The notes beneath the pieces are model-generated. The model saw only the letters and a list, made by a program, of their open reading frames with translations, searched no databases and had not been told where the DNA came from. From Halorussus salilacus (GTDB lineage: Archaea > Halobacteriota > Halobacteria > Halobacteriales > Haladaptataceae), in NCBI RefSeq assembly GCF_024138125.1, contig NZ_CP099993.1, forward strand, positions 1,116,001-1,180,000: 64,000 nt of DNA, given 5' to 3'. Made by a program: the position numbers and the translations under genes. How positions within the stretch are numbered: the first letter of the stretch is position 1; every line of letters starts with the position of its first letter. Below, piece after piece: positions 17,011 to 25,684 of the stretch.

Positions 17011-17084
17011 TCCGCCCTCCCCGATTTGAACGGGGGACAAGTCGATCTACAGTCGACTGCTCTACCAGTCTGAGCTAAGGGCGG
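17011..17084 (-). tRNA. trnY: tRNA-Tyr (GTA)
   Basis: Read on the minus strand, a 74-nt cloverleaf folds with acceptor pairing C1-G72 (the archaeal tyrosine identity pair) and discriminator A73. It has a D-arm GCTC/GAGC, anticodon arm GTCGA/TCGAC with loop CTGTAGA (anticodon GTA) and T-arm CCCCG/CGGGG with loop TTCAAAT. CCA is not encoded. No intron is present. Confidence 0.97.
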
Positions 17085-17258
17085 ATGCATTTCCACGTAG
17101 GTGCCCTACCGGACTTAAGGGTTATTATTCGGTGGCCGCTCGCGGGTGAACCGCACGACCGGACCGCGATGCCCGAGTCGCGCCCGCCGCGTCACCCGCA
17201 CGTCAGACGCTCGGGAAGATTCAAGTACCGAGGGGTACGACTCTGAAACGAACGGCAG

Positions 17259-17852
17259 ATGAGCAAGATAACCTTCCGCGCCGACGAGGACCTCATCGAG
17301 CGCATCGAGGCGCTCGACGCCTCCAAGAGCGAGGTCATGCGCGACGCCCTCCGGGCGTACCTCGACCGTGAGGCCGAGTCGGCGTCGGAGTCCTCCGACG
17401 CCGACGAGAGCCTCGACGCCGCGCTCGCCGAGCGCGTGGACGAACTCGTCGCCGAGCGACTCGCCGCGCGGGAGGCGGCGCGGCCGCGCACCCGTGAGGC
17501 GCGCGCGGCCCGCGCAGATCGCGCGCAGGACGTAAACGTCACCGTCACGCTCGAAACCGACGCGCCGGTCCGTGCGAGCGACGCCGACGCGGAGCCGCGG
17601 CGCGCAGACGACCGTCAGCGGTCGTCGAACGCGCGCAGGTCGGACGGCCACGGCGAGCGCAACGACGCCGAGAGCGCGTGCGGTCAGTGCGGTGAGTCGC
17701 TGTCCGACGACCACGTATACTGTCCCAACTGCGGGGAGAAGACCGCCCGTCGGGTGTTCTGCGAGTGCGGCGACGAAGTGCGCTCCGACTGGGGGTTCTG
17801 CCCGAGCTGTGGCAGGCGAACCCCCGCGGCCGACGTGCTGGACCGCTCGTAA
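17259..17852 (+). CDS. CdrL-like ribbon-helix-helix regulator with double zinc ribbon
   Basis: A 197-residue protein with three parts. Residues 3-45 form a ribbon-helix-helix DNA-binding domain (ITFRADEDLIERIEALD then a helix pair). Residues 46-135 are a charged, Ala/Arg/Asp-rich linker. Residues 141-184 carry two zinc ribbons (C141, C144, C155, C158 and C168, C170, C181, C184). In haloarchaea, a long RHH protein (CdrL) encoded upstream of cdrS-ftsZ2 is reported to control that operon; position and domain match, so I assign it as CdrL-like. Its stop codon lies inside the first of five GTAAGAC/GTCTTAC motifs that fill the spacer to cdrS. Confidence 0.8.
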   Translation: MSKITFRADEDLIERIEALDASKSEVMRDALRAYLDREAESASESSDADESLDAALAERVDELVAERLAAREAARPRTREARAARADRAQDVNVTVTLETDAPVRASDADAEPRRADDRQRSSNARRSDGHGERNDAESACGQCGESLSDDHVYCPNCGEKTARRVFCECGDEVRSDWGFCPSCGRRTPAADVLDRS

Positions 17853-18012
17853 GACAGTGTATTACTACGGCCGTTAGCTATTTAACTTTTGACTATGTGG
17901 GTAAGCCTACGTAAGACGGTTGTCTTACACGTCGGGCCGAAAGCAAGAAAAGTCGCGCTGACGGCCCGCACGGCGTAAGACGGGTTGCGTGAGCATCCGC
18001 GTGCCGTCTTAC
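17849..18012. promoter_or_regulatory. Cluster of five GTAAGAC/GTCTTAC operator-like motifs before cdrS
   Basis: GTAAGAC occurs at 17849-17855, 17911-17917 and 17975-17981. Its complement GTCTTAC occurs at 17922-17928 and 18006-18012. Two pairs face each other (17911/17922 with 4 bases between, 17975/18006 with 24). A TATA-like TATTTAAC lies near 17879, so the first pair would overlap the transcription start. The arrangement suggests a binding site for an RHH protein such as CdrL or CdrS. Confidence 0.65.
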
Positions 18013-18032
18013 CTCAAAGGGGAATACGAAAC

Positions 18033-18212
18033 ATGGAGCGTGTGACACTACGCATACCGAAGCAGCAGATCGAGGAGGTCGAACAGATGGTCGAGACCGG
18101 GGAGTTCCCGAACCGTAGCGAGGCGATTCGGGCCGCGGTTCGAGACATGTTGAACGAGCAAGAGGACACGACCGACCAGACGACGAGCAAGCGGTCGTGG
18201 GCGAAGGTGTAA
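18033..18212 (+). CDS. cdrS: CdrS, short ribbon-helix-helix cell-division regulator
   Basis: A 59-residue protein that is essentially one RHH domain: [21 protein letters not shown] followed by [16 protein letters not shown]. CdrS is known in Halobacterium and Haloferax as a transcription factor that controls ftsZ2 and other division genes. The start was set at ATG 18033; an upstream in-frame ATG would add 16 residues that do not fit the family. It is followed after 2 bases by ftsZ2, matching the conserved cdrS-ftsZ2 operon. A leader of about 120 bases and paired inverted motifs precede it. Confidence 0.92.
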   Translation: MERVTLRIPKQQIEEVEQMVETGEFPNRSEAIRAAVRDMLNEQEDTTDQTTSKRSWAKV

Positions 18213-18214
18213 TC

Positions 18215-19459
18215 ATGCAGGACATCGTTCAGGACGCGTTGGAGAACGCCGAGCAGGAGAGCCGCGAGATGGACGTATCGACCGAGGGCGACGAGTTCGG
18301 AGACCCCCGAATCGTCATCGTCGGTTGTGGCGGGGCGGGCAACAACACCGTCAACCGGCTCTACAACATCGGCGTCGAGGGTGCAGACACCGTCGCCATC
18401 AACACCGACAAGCAACACCTCAAGATGATCGAAGCCGACACGAAGATACTGGTCGGCAAGTCCCTGACCAACGGACTCGGCGCGGGCGGCGACCCCTCGA
18501 TGGGCGAGCGCGCGACCGAGATGGCCCAGGGCACCATCAAGGAGGTGCTGGGCGACGCCGACCTCGTGTTCGTCACCGCGGGCATGGGCGGCGGCACGGG
18601 CACGGGCGCGGCACCCGTCGTCTCGAAGATCGCCAAAGAGCAGGGCGCTATCGTCGTCGGGATGGTCTCGACCCCGTTCAACGTCGAGCGCGCGCGCACG
18701 GTGAAGGCCGAGGAGGGGCTCGAAAAGCTCCGCAACGAGGCCGACTCCATCATCGTGCTCGACAACAACCGCCTGCTCGACTACGTCCCGAACCTGCCCA
18801 TCGGCAAGGCGTTCAGCGTGATGGACCAGATCATCGCCGAGACGGTCAAGGGTATCTCCGAGACCATCACCCAGCCGAGCCTCATCAACCTCGACTACGC
18901 CGACATGACCTCCATCATGAATCAGGGCGGGGTCGCCGTAATGTTGGTCGGCGAGACTCAGGACAAGAACAAGACCGAGGAGGTCGTCCGCGACGCGATG
19001 AACCACCCGCTACTCGACGTGGACTACCGCGGGGCCTCGGGCGGACTCGTCCACATCACGGGCGGTCCGGACCTCACGCTCAAGGAGGCCGAGTCAATCG
19101 CCAGCAACATCACCGAGCGCCTCGAAGCCAGCGCCAACGTCATCTGGGGCGCGCGCATCCAGGACAACTACAAGGGGAAGGTCCGCGTGATGGCCATCAT
19201 GACCGGCGTCCAGAGCGCGCAGGTCCTCGGCCCGGGAACCCAACAGCAGGCCGACAGGTCTCGCGCGCAGATGACCGAGGTCGACGACTCGTCGTTCGAC
19301 GCCAGCCAGCACATCGAGGACGGCGGCCTCGGCGGCTCCGGCGGCACGCGCGACGCGGGCGGTTCGACCGGCGGGTCGAACGGTTCCTCGTGGGGTGCCA
19401 AGAGCGACGGCGGCACCGACGAGGTCGAGAAGAACAACGGTCTCGACGTCATCCGCTGA
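18215..19459 (+). CDS. ftsZ2: Cell division tubulin homologue FtsZ2
   Basis: A 414-residue FtsZ with [11 protein letters not shown] near 36, the tubulin signature GGGTGTG at 125-131, the NNRLLDYVP and the T7-loop residues [12 protein letters not shown] 60-residue Gly/Ser/Asp-rich C-terminal linker ends in NNGLDVIR, a probable partner-binding tail. FtsZ2 governs constriction in haloarchaea. Assignment to type 2 rests on its operon with cdrS. The start was set at ATG 18215, directly after the cdrS stop; an upstream in-frame ATG at 18197 lies inside cdrS. No frameshift is visible. Confidence 0.95.
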   Translation: MQDIVQDALENAEQESREMDVSTEGDEFGDPRIVIVGCGGAGNNTVNRLYNIGVEGADTVAINTDKQHLKMIEADTKILVGKSLTNGLGAGGDPSMGERATEMAQGTIKEVLGDADLVFVTAGMGGGTGTGAAPVVSKIAKEQGAIVVGMVSTPFNVERARTVKAEEGLEKLRNEADSIIVLDNNRLLDYVPNLPIGKAFSVMDQIIAETVKGISETITQPSLINLDYADMTSIMNQGGVAVMLVGETQDKNKTEEVVRDAMNHPLLDVDYRGASGGLVHITGGPDLTLKEAESIASNITERLEASANVIWGARIQDNYKGKVRVMAIMTGVQSAQVLGPGTQQQADRSRAQMTEVDDSSFDASQHIEDGGLGGSGGTRDAGGSTGGSNGSSWGAKSDGGTDEVEKNNGLDVIR

Positions 19460-19483
19460 GAACGTTTTGGGGCTTTTTCCGAT

Positions 19484-20509
19484 TCAGGCGGCGTGGAGCG
19501 CATCGAGCAACGAGCACTTCCGACAGAGGTCCCGCGTGGTGGAGGCTCCACAGCGTTCGCACTCCCGGAGGTCGGCCCGCCCCTCCTCGCGCGCGCCGAA
19601 TTCCTGGGCCGCCAGCGCCGCGAGTTCCTCGTAGCCCGACATGATGGAGTGGCGCGTTCCGGGGTGGTTCTCCTCTAGCTCGTAGAGTAGCTCCTGTATC
19701 TCGCCGCGGTAGGCCTCGCTCGAATGAGGACACTCCGTGATGTGGGCCGGGAGGTCCCGGAGGTGGGCGTACAGCGCGACCTCCTTCTCGGGCACGTCCC
19801 GGAGGGGTTTCGCGCGGGGGATGAAGTGCTCCTGTGCTTCCCGCGTGGGCAGTTCGTCGGCCGCTTCTGCGGCCGACGAACTGCCGACGGTTTCGCGCTC
19901 GTCGAAGCCCCCGAGGCTGGCGTCGAAGTGCTTCGCGATCTGGGCCACGTCGCCTTCGAGGAAGTTCATCACCGCGGTCTGGGCCTCGTCGTCTAAGTTG
20001 TGGCCGGTCAGGAGCTTGTCGGCCCCCAGTTCGTCGGCGTACCGCGAGAGCACGTCCCGGCGGAACACCCCGCAGTACGCGCAGGCGGCCATGTTCTCGG
20101 GGTCGTCCTCGACCACGTCGTCCATCCGGACCCCGAACTCCTCGTCGTAGGAGACGACCTCGTGGTGGATGTCCAAGTCCCGGGTCAGCTCCTCGCAGGC
20201 CGCCACGCTCTCGTCGCGGTAGCCCTCGATGCCCTCGTGGACGGTCAGCGCGACCAGTTCGATGCGGGGGTCCTGCTCGAACGTCCGATGGAGGATGTCG
20301 GTGAGGACGACGCTGTCTTTGCCCCCCGAGAGGCCGACGACCCACGTCTCGGGGTCGTCGGGCGTGGCGTCGCTCGGCACGAGGTTGTCCTCGCGCACCC
20401 GCCTGCGGACCCGCTTGTCGACCGACGAGACGAAGTGGTCCTCGCAGAGGTGCAACCCCGAGTAGGCGGCGTGCATGACCGCCTCGCGGTCGCATTTGTC
20501 GCAGTCCAT
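19484..20509 (-). CDS. ncsA: tRNA 2-thiolation enzyme NcsA (TtuA/Ncs6 family)
   Basis: A 341-residue enzyme that thiolates U34 of Lys/Glu/Gln tRNAs, using sulfur delivered by a ubiquitin-like carrier. The N-terminal zinc finger uses C3, C6, C22 and H25. The PP-loop ATP-pyrophosphatase motif SGGKDS is at 61-66, catalytic cysteines lie in CAYC (143-146) with a further conserved Cys in ITECPHSSEAYRG, and a C-terminal zinc finger is CERC/CRKC. An insert of about 25 residues near 200-220 is encoded by a perfect inverted repeat (19848-19885). The E1-like UbaA that should activate its carrier is encoded at 39650 in this window. It converges with ftsZ2. Confidence 0.93.
   Translation of the reverse strand: MDCDKCDREAVMHAAYSGLHLCEDHFVSSVDKRVRRRVREDNLVPSDATPDDPETWVVGLSGGKDSVVLTDILHRTFEQDPRIELVALTVHEGIEGYRDESVAACEELTRDLDIHHEVVSYDEEFGVRMDDVVEDDPENMAACAYCGVFRRDVLSRYADELGADKLLTGHNLDDEAQTAVMNFLEGDVAQIAKHFDASLGGFDERETVGSSSAAEAADELPTREAQEHFIPRAKPLRDVPEKEVALYAHLRDLPAHITECPHSSEAYRGEIQELLYELEENHPGTRHSIMSGYEELAALAAQEFGAREEGRADLRECERCGASTTRDLCRKCSLLDALHAA
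19848..19885. repeat. Perfect inverted repeat inside ncsA
   Basis: Arms 19848-19864 and 19869-19885 (17 bp) with a TTCT centre. It encodes a Ser/Ala/Glu-rich insert in NcsA between the PP-loop core and the C-terminal zinc finger. Confidence 0.9.
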
Positions 20510-20633
20510 CGCGCGAGTCTTTCGGTTCCGGGCGTTTGACGGTTTCGCCTCGGGACTCGTAAACCGGTTACTGCGATAGCAAATCTGTTTCCGCGGGGCT
20601 TCGCGGGCGGTCGATTCGAAGTGCGAGCGCTCG

Positions 20634-20668
20634 CGGGCGATTCGGCCGTACCGCGGCCGAATCGCCCG
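20634..20668. terminator. Inverted repeat between ncsA start and the metal-transport operon end
   Basis: Arms 20634-20648 and 20654-20668 (15 bp) with a 5-base centre. The rest of 20510-20728 shows no open frame; the hairpin may mark the 3' end of the minus-strand metal-transport operon. Confidence 0.55.
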
Positions 20669-20728
20669 AAAATAGCCGGTTCGGACCTATCGAACGGTGA
20701 TTCCGAACGACTGTCGGGTCGGTCCGGC

Positions 20729-21736
20729 TCACTCCTCGCCGCCGTCGGCTTCGAGCGCGGGGTCGGACCGGTCCGACCGCTTCGCGGGTCCCAGCCACTC
20801 GAAGTCGGGGACCGCTCCGAGCGCGAGCGTCACGACGTACACGCCGATGGCGGCCAGCACGATGGACCCGCCCGCCGCCAGCCCGTAGTGGTACGAGACG
20901 GTGACGCCGACGACGCCCGCGAACTCCGCGGCCAGCACCGCGAGCAGAAGCGACTGCTTGAACGTCCGGGCGACCCGCGCGGCCGCGGCGACCGGGACGA
21001 CGAGCATCGCGGCGACGAGGATGACCCCCAGAATCTGCATCGCGCTCACGACCACGGCCGCGGTCAGCACGACCATCAGCCGATTGTAGAACGACACGTC
21101 GATGCGGGCGGCGCGGGCGGCGGTCTCGTCGAAGGTGACGTACAGCAGGGGCCGATAGGTCGCGCCGACGACGCCGACGACGAGGCCGGTCATCGCGAGC
21201 AGGAGGCCGACGTTTCCCTTCGAGACGGTCGCGAGGCTGCCGAACAGGTAGGCGTCGATGCCGACCGAAATGCCGCCGTCGGTGGCGGTGATGAGCACGC
21301 TCCCGACCGCGAACCCGCCCGTCAGCACGATGGCGAGCGAGGTATCGCTCGGCGTCCCAGCGTACTCGATCAGCAGTTCGACGAGGAGGGCCGTCCCGAC
21401 CGCGACGACCAGCGCGGTCGCCAGCGGCGGCAGCGACAGCGAGAACGTGGCGTTGGCGAACAGGCCGACCGCGACCCCCGCGAACGCGGTGTGCGCGAGC
21501 GTGTCGCCGATCATCGCCATCTCGCGGTGGACGAGGAAGGTGCCGACCAGCGGGCCGACGACGCCGATGCAGACCACCGCGAGGTAGGCCCGTTGCATGT
21601 AGGGATACCCGAGCATCCGAATCCCGGTCAGGTCGGCGAGCAGGTCCATTCCGAGGCCGTACGCGTCGGTCAGGAACCACTCCAGCAGGCCAGAGAGCGT
21701 CGAGACGAGCGCAACGTAGTCGATTGGCGGTGTCAT
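20729..21736 (-). CDS. ABC-3 family metal permease (ZnuB/MntB type)
   Basis: A 335-residue permease with eight or nine transmembrane segments and the ABC-3 signature region (EMAMIGDTLAHTAFAGVAVG near 75). A charged cytoplasmic tail ends the protein. It forms the membrane channel of a Zn2+/Mn2+ importer with the ATPase at 21733 and the binding protein at 22521. The His-rich binding protein favours zinc. The start at ATG 21736 overlaps the ATPase stop by 4 bases (ATGA); a longer upstream reading would run into the ATPase gene. Confidence 0.9.
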   Translation of the reverse strand: MTPPIDYVALVSTLSGLLEWFLTDAYGLGMDLLADLTGIRMLGYPYMQRAYLAVVCIGVVGPLVGTFLVHREMAMIGDTLAHTAFAGVAVGLFANATFSLSLPPLATALVVAVGTALLVELLIEYAGTPSDTSLAIVLTGGFAVGSVLITATDGGISVGIDAYLFGSLATVSKGNVGLLLAMTGLVVGVVGATYRPLLYVTFDETAARAARIDVSFYNRLMVVLTAAVVVSAMQILGVILVAAMLVVPVAAAARVARTFKQSLLLAVLAAEFAGVVGVTVSYHYGLAAGGSIVLAAIGVYVVTLALGAVPDFEWLGPAKRSDRSDPALEADGGEE

Positions 21737-22524
21737 GAGTGGTCGTGGTGGAGGACGTGGTGGTTCGCGCCGTAGGCCTCGCCGAGCGCGTCGGTCTCGA
21801 CGAACTCCGCGGGGTCGCCGTGGAAGTAGAGCTCGCGGTTGAGGCACGCGACCTCGGTCGCGTGGGTCGTCACGACGCCGATGTCGTGTTCGACGAGCAC
21901 GACGGTCAGCCCCTCGGCGTTCAGGTCGGCGAGCATGTCGTAGAACCCCTCGCGCGACCGGGCGTCGACCCCGACGGCGGGTTCGTCGAGCGCCAGCAGG
22001 TCGGCCTCGGCGGCGAGCGCCCGGGCGATGAACACGCGCTGGCGCTGGCCGCCCGAGAGCCGTCCCACGCGCCGGTCGGCGACGTCGGCGATGCCCACGC
22101 GGTCGAGCGCGCGCTCGACCGCGCGGCGGTCGGCCCGCGAGAACCGCCCGACGAGTCGGCGGGGGTACCGACCCATCCGGACCGCCTCCCGGACCGTGAC
22201 GGGCATCTCGCGTGCCGCGCCCGCGACGTTCTGGGCGACGTAGCCGATTCGCTCGCCGTCGTCGAACGACGACGCCGGTTCGCCGAACAGTTCGACGCTG
22301 CCCGCGTCGGGGGTGCGGAGGCCGAGCACGAGTTCGAGCAGGGTGGACTTGCCCGACCCGTTCGGCCCGACGATTCCGAGGAACGCCCCGGGTTCGACGT
22401 CGAGCGACACGTCTTCGAGGACGGGTCGGTCGCCGTAGCCGAACGTGACGCCCTCGACGCTGACGACCGGCGGGGAGCGGTCGGTCGGGTTTCCGTCCGT
22501 GGATTCGGCCGACACGGCTCTCAC
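21733..22524 (-). CDS. Metal ABC transporter ATP-binding protein (ZnuC type)
   Basis: A 263-residue ABC ATPase with Walker A GPNGSGKST (53-61), Q-loop in YVAQN, signature LSGGQRQR, Walker B LLALDEP and the H-loop in VEHD. GTG 22524 overlaps the stop of the binding-protein gene as GTGA, so I chose it over a longer reading and over a second GTG nine bases on. It powers the permease encoded immediately downstream. The C-terminus HHVLHHDHS is His-rich and could sense or chaperone metal; that is inference. Confidence 0.92.
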   Translation of the reverse strand: MRAVSAESTDGNPTDRSPPVVSVEGVTFGYGDRPVLEDVSLDVEPGAFLGIVGPNGSGKSTLLELVLGLRTPDAGSVELFGEPASSFDDGERIGYVAQNVAGAAREMPVTVREAVRMGRYPRRLVGRFSRADRRAVERALDRVGIADVADRRVGRLSGGQRQRVFIARALAAEADLLALDEPAVGVDARSREGFYDMLADLNAEGLTVVLVEHDIGVVTTHATEVACLNRELYFHGDPAEFVETDALGEAYGANHHVLHHDHS

Positions 22525-23639
22525 TCCGCTCCGAGCGCGCGCTTCAGGGTCGGGAGGTTGACCTCCTCCATGACCTCGACGTACCCCCAGTCGTTCTCGA
22601 CCCACTCCTCGGTCCGACCCGGAATCGAGGTCAGCGGGAGCACCTCCTCGGCGTCGGTCTCCTCGACGAGCTGGTCGGCGGCCGTCTGGGACTCCAGCGG
22701 GTCGGCGACCACGTAGTCGAGGTCGTGCTCCTCGACGACGTGCTGGGCGCGTTCGATGTCCTTCGGCGTCGGCGTGTCGTCGGGCGAGACGCCGGTCAGG
22801 GTCACGACCTCGAAGCCGTACCGGTCGGCGAGGTAGCCGAACGCGTCGTGGCCCGCGACAAGCACCACGTCGTTCGACGCCGAACCGAGCGCCGACTCGA
22901 ACGACTCGTGGAGGTCGTCGAGGCGTGAAGCGTACTCCTCGGCGTTCTCCTCGTACGCGTCGGCGTTCGCGCCGTCCGCGCTCACGAACCCCTCCCGGAC
23001 GGTTTCGACCGCGCGCTTCGCGCGTATCGGGTCGAGCCAGAAGTGGGGGTCCTCGCCCGCGTGGTCGTGTTCCTCCTCGTCCTCGTCGTGGTCTTCTTCG
23101 TGTTCCTCCTCGTCGTGGTCTTCTTCGTGTTCCTCCTCGTCGTGGTCTCCCTCGTGGTCCGTCTCCGTCCCATCGTGTTCGTCCTCGTCGTGGTCTCCCT
23201 CGTGTTCGTCCTCGTCGTGATGCTCGTCTTCCTCGTGGTCGCCGCCGTCCATCTCCAGCAGGTCCACGTTCTCACCGACTCTGAGGAGTTCGGTGTCGCC
23301 ACCGTCGTCCCGGACGTTCGCCGCGACGTCGTCGGCCCACGGCTGGAACCCCTCGACGCCGTGGACGAACAGGTCGGCGTCGAGGACCTCACCCTGAATC
23401 TTCGGCCCGGGTTCCCAGCCGTGGCCGTGTTGCCCGACCGGAACCAGCGTCTCGGCGGTCGCGGTCTCGCCCGCGACCGCCGAGGCGAACTTCCCGAACA
23501 CGAAGAACGACGCCTCCGCGGTCGCGTCCTTCTCGTCGCCTTCGGCGGTCAGCGGACCCCCGATACACCCCGCGAGGGAGCCGAGAGCCATCGAACTCGC
23601 GGTCACACCGAGTAGACGGCGTCGCGTGAATTTCGCCAT
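22521..23639 (-). CDS. Metal-binding ABC lipoprotein with long His/Asp/Glu loop (ZnuA type)
   Basis: A 372-residue cluster A-I binding protein. The Tat motif TRRRLLG (5-11) and lipobox LAGC (22-25) predict a lipoprotein outside the cell. The SBP domain holds QHGHGWEPGP (metal His near 71-73), GEDPHFWLDP (near 195) and VAGHDAFGYL. Residues 131-195 are a tandem-repetitive loop of His, Asp and Glu with about 14 histidines, as in zinc-specific ZnuA proteins but unusually long. The 60 bases upstream are AT-rich and likely hold a metal-regulated promoter. It is the first gene of a binding protein-ATPase-permease operon. Confidence 0.93.
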   Translation of the reverse strand: MAKFTRRRLLGVTASSMALGSLAGCIGGPLTAEGDEKDATAEASFFVFGKFASAVAGETATAETLVPVGQHGHGWEPGPKIQGEVLDADLFVHGVEGFQPWADDVAANVRDDGGDTELLRVGENVDLLEMDGGDHEEDEHHDEDEHEGDHDEDEHDGTETDHEGDHDEEEHEEDHDEEEHEEDHDEDEEEHDHAGEDPHFWLDPIRAKRAVETVREGFVSADGANADAYEENAEEYASRLDDLHESFESALGSASNDVVLVAGHDAFGYLADRYGFEVVTLTGVSPDDTPTPKDIERAQHVVEEHDLDYVVADPLESQTAADQLVEETDAEEVLPLTSIPGRTEEWVENDWGYVEVMEEVNLPTLKRALGAE

Positions 23640-23776
23640 ATTGCTAATTATCTCCCTCTAGTTAATAAGAGCTATGATTATGAGATTTTAGATTGTTAAT
23701 CCGGGCGCTCGGGGCGAGACACCGGTCCCCCGAACCGCCGAAGCGAGTCGGCCGCCGAGGAAACCGTCCAGATTCC

Positions 23777-24778
23777 TCACGTCGTCCAGACGCCCTCGCG
23801 GCGGTCCATCCACGTAACCACGAGGGTATGCGGGAGCGTGAGCACCGCAAGCAGGACGAGGTACACGCCGAGGAGAGATTCGAGTCCCGCGCCCGCGGGC
23901 GAGAGGCCCGCCAGCGCCCCGAGGACGACGAGCGCCCCGACCGTGTTTGGGAGGGCGTCCCGGCCGAACCGTGCCAGCGCGGCCGGGACGCCGCCGGAGA
24001 ACGCCGAGTCGCCGTCTTCGAGGACGGCCAGTCGGACGACGTGTCGCACCGAGTGCCACAGGCAGAAGTAGAGACCCACCGCCAACACGGGCGGAACGAC
24101 GAGGAAGTACGCCCACAGGAGACCGGTCTCGGCGGCGTCGATCCGCCACCCGGAATCGGCCCGGGCGGCACCGAGCGCGAGCCCGAGGACCGAGAGCGCG
24201 GCCAGCCCGCCGCCCAGCGCGAACCGGAACCCCGGCTGGAAGGCCGGTTCGAAGGCGTCGGCGACCGCCGGGTCGAACAGCGAGACGGTCGCTCGGGCGA
24301 CCGCTCGGTAGGCGTCGGGAAACGCCACCAAGGGCGCGACCATCGGAATCCCGCCGCGGACCGCGAGTGCGAGGACCCGCTGGGCCCGGGTTCGGAGGTG
24401 CTCGCCGTCGACCGCCAGCAGGAAGTAGAGGTCCCCCTGCCCCCAGTGGTACCACGTCAGCAGGATGAAGCCAGCGAACGCCGCGTCGGGTGCGACCAGC
24501 CACGCCACGAGGTAGGCCCCGCCGCCGACGAGGTAGGCCGCCCCGACCGCGAGGTAGGGGCGACGACCCCCGAGACGGGCGATGGCGAGGTGGTCGGCTG
24601 CGCCGTGGGGGAGCCCGAAGACGACGAGACTGGCGAGAAACGGGAGGTAGCGCACGGTCGGCGACACCTCGATGCCGACCGCGAACGGAGCGACGACGAC
24701 GGCAAGCGCGACCCACGCCGGGCGACCCGCGACGCGGAGAACCGCCGGGGTCCGCCGGGTCCCCTCGGTCAGCGCCAT
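23777..24778 (-). CDS. blh: Brp/Blh-family beta-carotene 15,15'-dioxygenase
   Basis: A 333-residue integral membrane protein with about eight hydrophobic segments and the conserved histidines of Brp/Blh: PHGAADH near 59, TWYHWGQGD near 108, LWHSVRHV near 245 and LPHTLVV near 317. Blh cleaves beta-carotene into two retinal molecules. It overlaps the crtY stop by 10 bases and starts at ATG 24778, so both enzymes form one unit from lycopene to retinal. No rhodopsin gene lies within the window; retinal must serve an opsin elsewhere. Confidence 0.9.
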   Translation of the reverse strand: MALTEGTRRTPAVLRVAGRPAWVALAVVVAPFAVGIEVSPTVRYLPFLASLVVFGLPHGAADHLAIARLGGRRPYLAVGAAYLVGGGAYLVAWLVAPDAAFAGFILLTWYHWGQGDLYFLLAVDGEHLRTRAQRVLALAVRGGIPMVAPLVAFPDAYRAVARATVSLFDPAVADAFEPAFQPGFRFALGGGLAALSVLGLALGAARADSGWRIDAAETGLLWAYFLVVPPVLAVGLYFCLWHSVRHVVRLAVLEDGDSAFSGGVPAALARFGRDALPNTVGALVVLGALAGLSPAGAGLESLLGVYLVLLAVLTLPHTLVVTWMDRREGVWTT

Positions 24779-25584
24779 CGTCGACCCATCCTCCCTGCGT
24801 CCAGTATCAGTCGTCTCACACCCGGTAGCAGTCCGTCGAGCGCGTGGCTCGGTCCCCGGTCGTCCGCACGGGCGAGCGTCCAGTCGAACAGCAAGAGGCC
24901 GTGTACGATAAGCACGTTCGTCAGCAGGAAGAAGACCGCCTCCTCGACGGGGAGGCCGAGGAGATGAACGCCGCTGCTGTGAGCCGCGGAGATCGTCCAG
25001 AGTCCCGACCCGATGGCGAAGCGGTCGATGACCCAGAGGTAGATCGACGGGGCGGCGACCGCGGCCGCGACGAGTCGCCGGTAGCGCCAGACGACCGGCC
25101 CGCCGACCGCCCACAGGAACGCCGCGACCGGGGCCCCCCAGAGCAGGATCACCCCGAGGTAGTAGGTCCCAGACGATGCAGACGCGAGCGCGACGCCGAG
25201 CGCCGCCAGCACGGTCCAGCCGACCAGTCCGTGGCGACGAGCGTTCGGGTGTTCGGGGACGCCGGGTTCTGGATGGACAGCGAGACGGTGGGCGAGCGCG
25301 TAGTACCACAGGCCGGTCAGCGCGGTCTGGAGCCCGAAGAACAGCCACTCGCCGAGCGGGATGCGGGCGAACCGAACCGCGACGACCCCCTCGCCGTAGG
25401 ACCAGACGCCGCGTCCGATGAGGTAGCTGTCCCACGGAGCCGTGTAGGAGACCGCGATGCAGACCAGCAACGCGACGCCAGCGAAGACGCGCCGCGGTCG
25501 TCGCGTTCGGCGAGCCACGACCGCGGCCAGTGCCCCGGCCGGTAGCGCGACGAAGACCGACAGGAATTCGAGATAGGTAAGCAA
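24769..25584 (-). CDS. crtY: Lycopene beta-cyclase (fused CrtYc-CrtYd type)
   Basis: A 271-residue membrane protein made of two homologous lycopene cyclase domains, each of about three transmembrane segments. Seen are YTAPWDSYLIGRGVWSYGEG and PLGEWLFFGLQT in the first half, and DRFAIGSGLWTIS and LPVEEAVFFLLTN in the second. The PxEE/PLGE motifs are the catalytic acidic positions of this family. It makes beta-carotene for the Blh enzyme encoded downstream. The 100-base gap to the next gene (25585-25684) should contain the promoter of the pair. Confidence 0.92.
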   Translation of the reverse strand: MLTYLEFLSVFVALPAGALAAVVARRTRRPRRVFAGVALLVCIAVSYTAPWDSYLIGRGVWSYGEGVVAVRFARIPLGEWLFFGLQTALTGLWYYALAHRLAVHPEPGVPEHPNARRHGLVGWTVLAALGVALASASSGTYYLGVILLWGAPVAAFLWAVGGPVVWRYRRLVAAAVAAPSIYLWVIDRFAIGSGLWTISAAHSSGVHLLGLPVEEAVFFLLTNVLIVHGLLLFDWTLARADDRGPSHALDGLLPGVRRLILDAGRMGRRWR

Positions 25585-25684
25585 ACGTTGCCTCCGGTGG
25601 GAATTTCTCCGTCCACTGCGTTGGAAACGGGAACGTAAAATCGGTTCGGAATCGGCGAGCCTGTCAGGAGCGGGAGTGGTCGCG

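Noticed and set aside
15777-17084. A complete prophage or integrative element
   Set aside because: No integrase, replication or structural gene is present; only one AT-rich gene and an att-like duplication.
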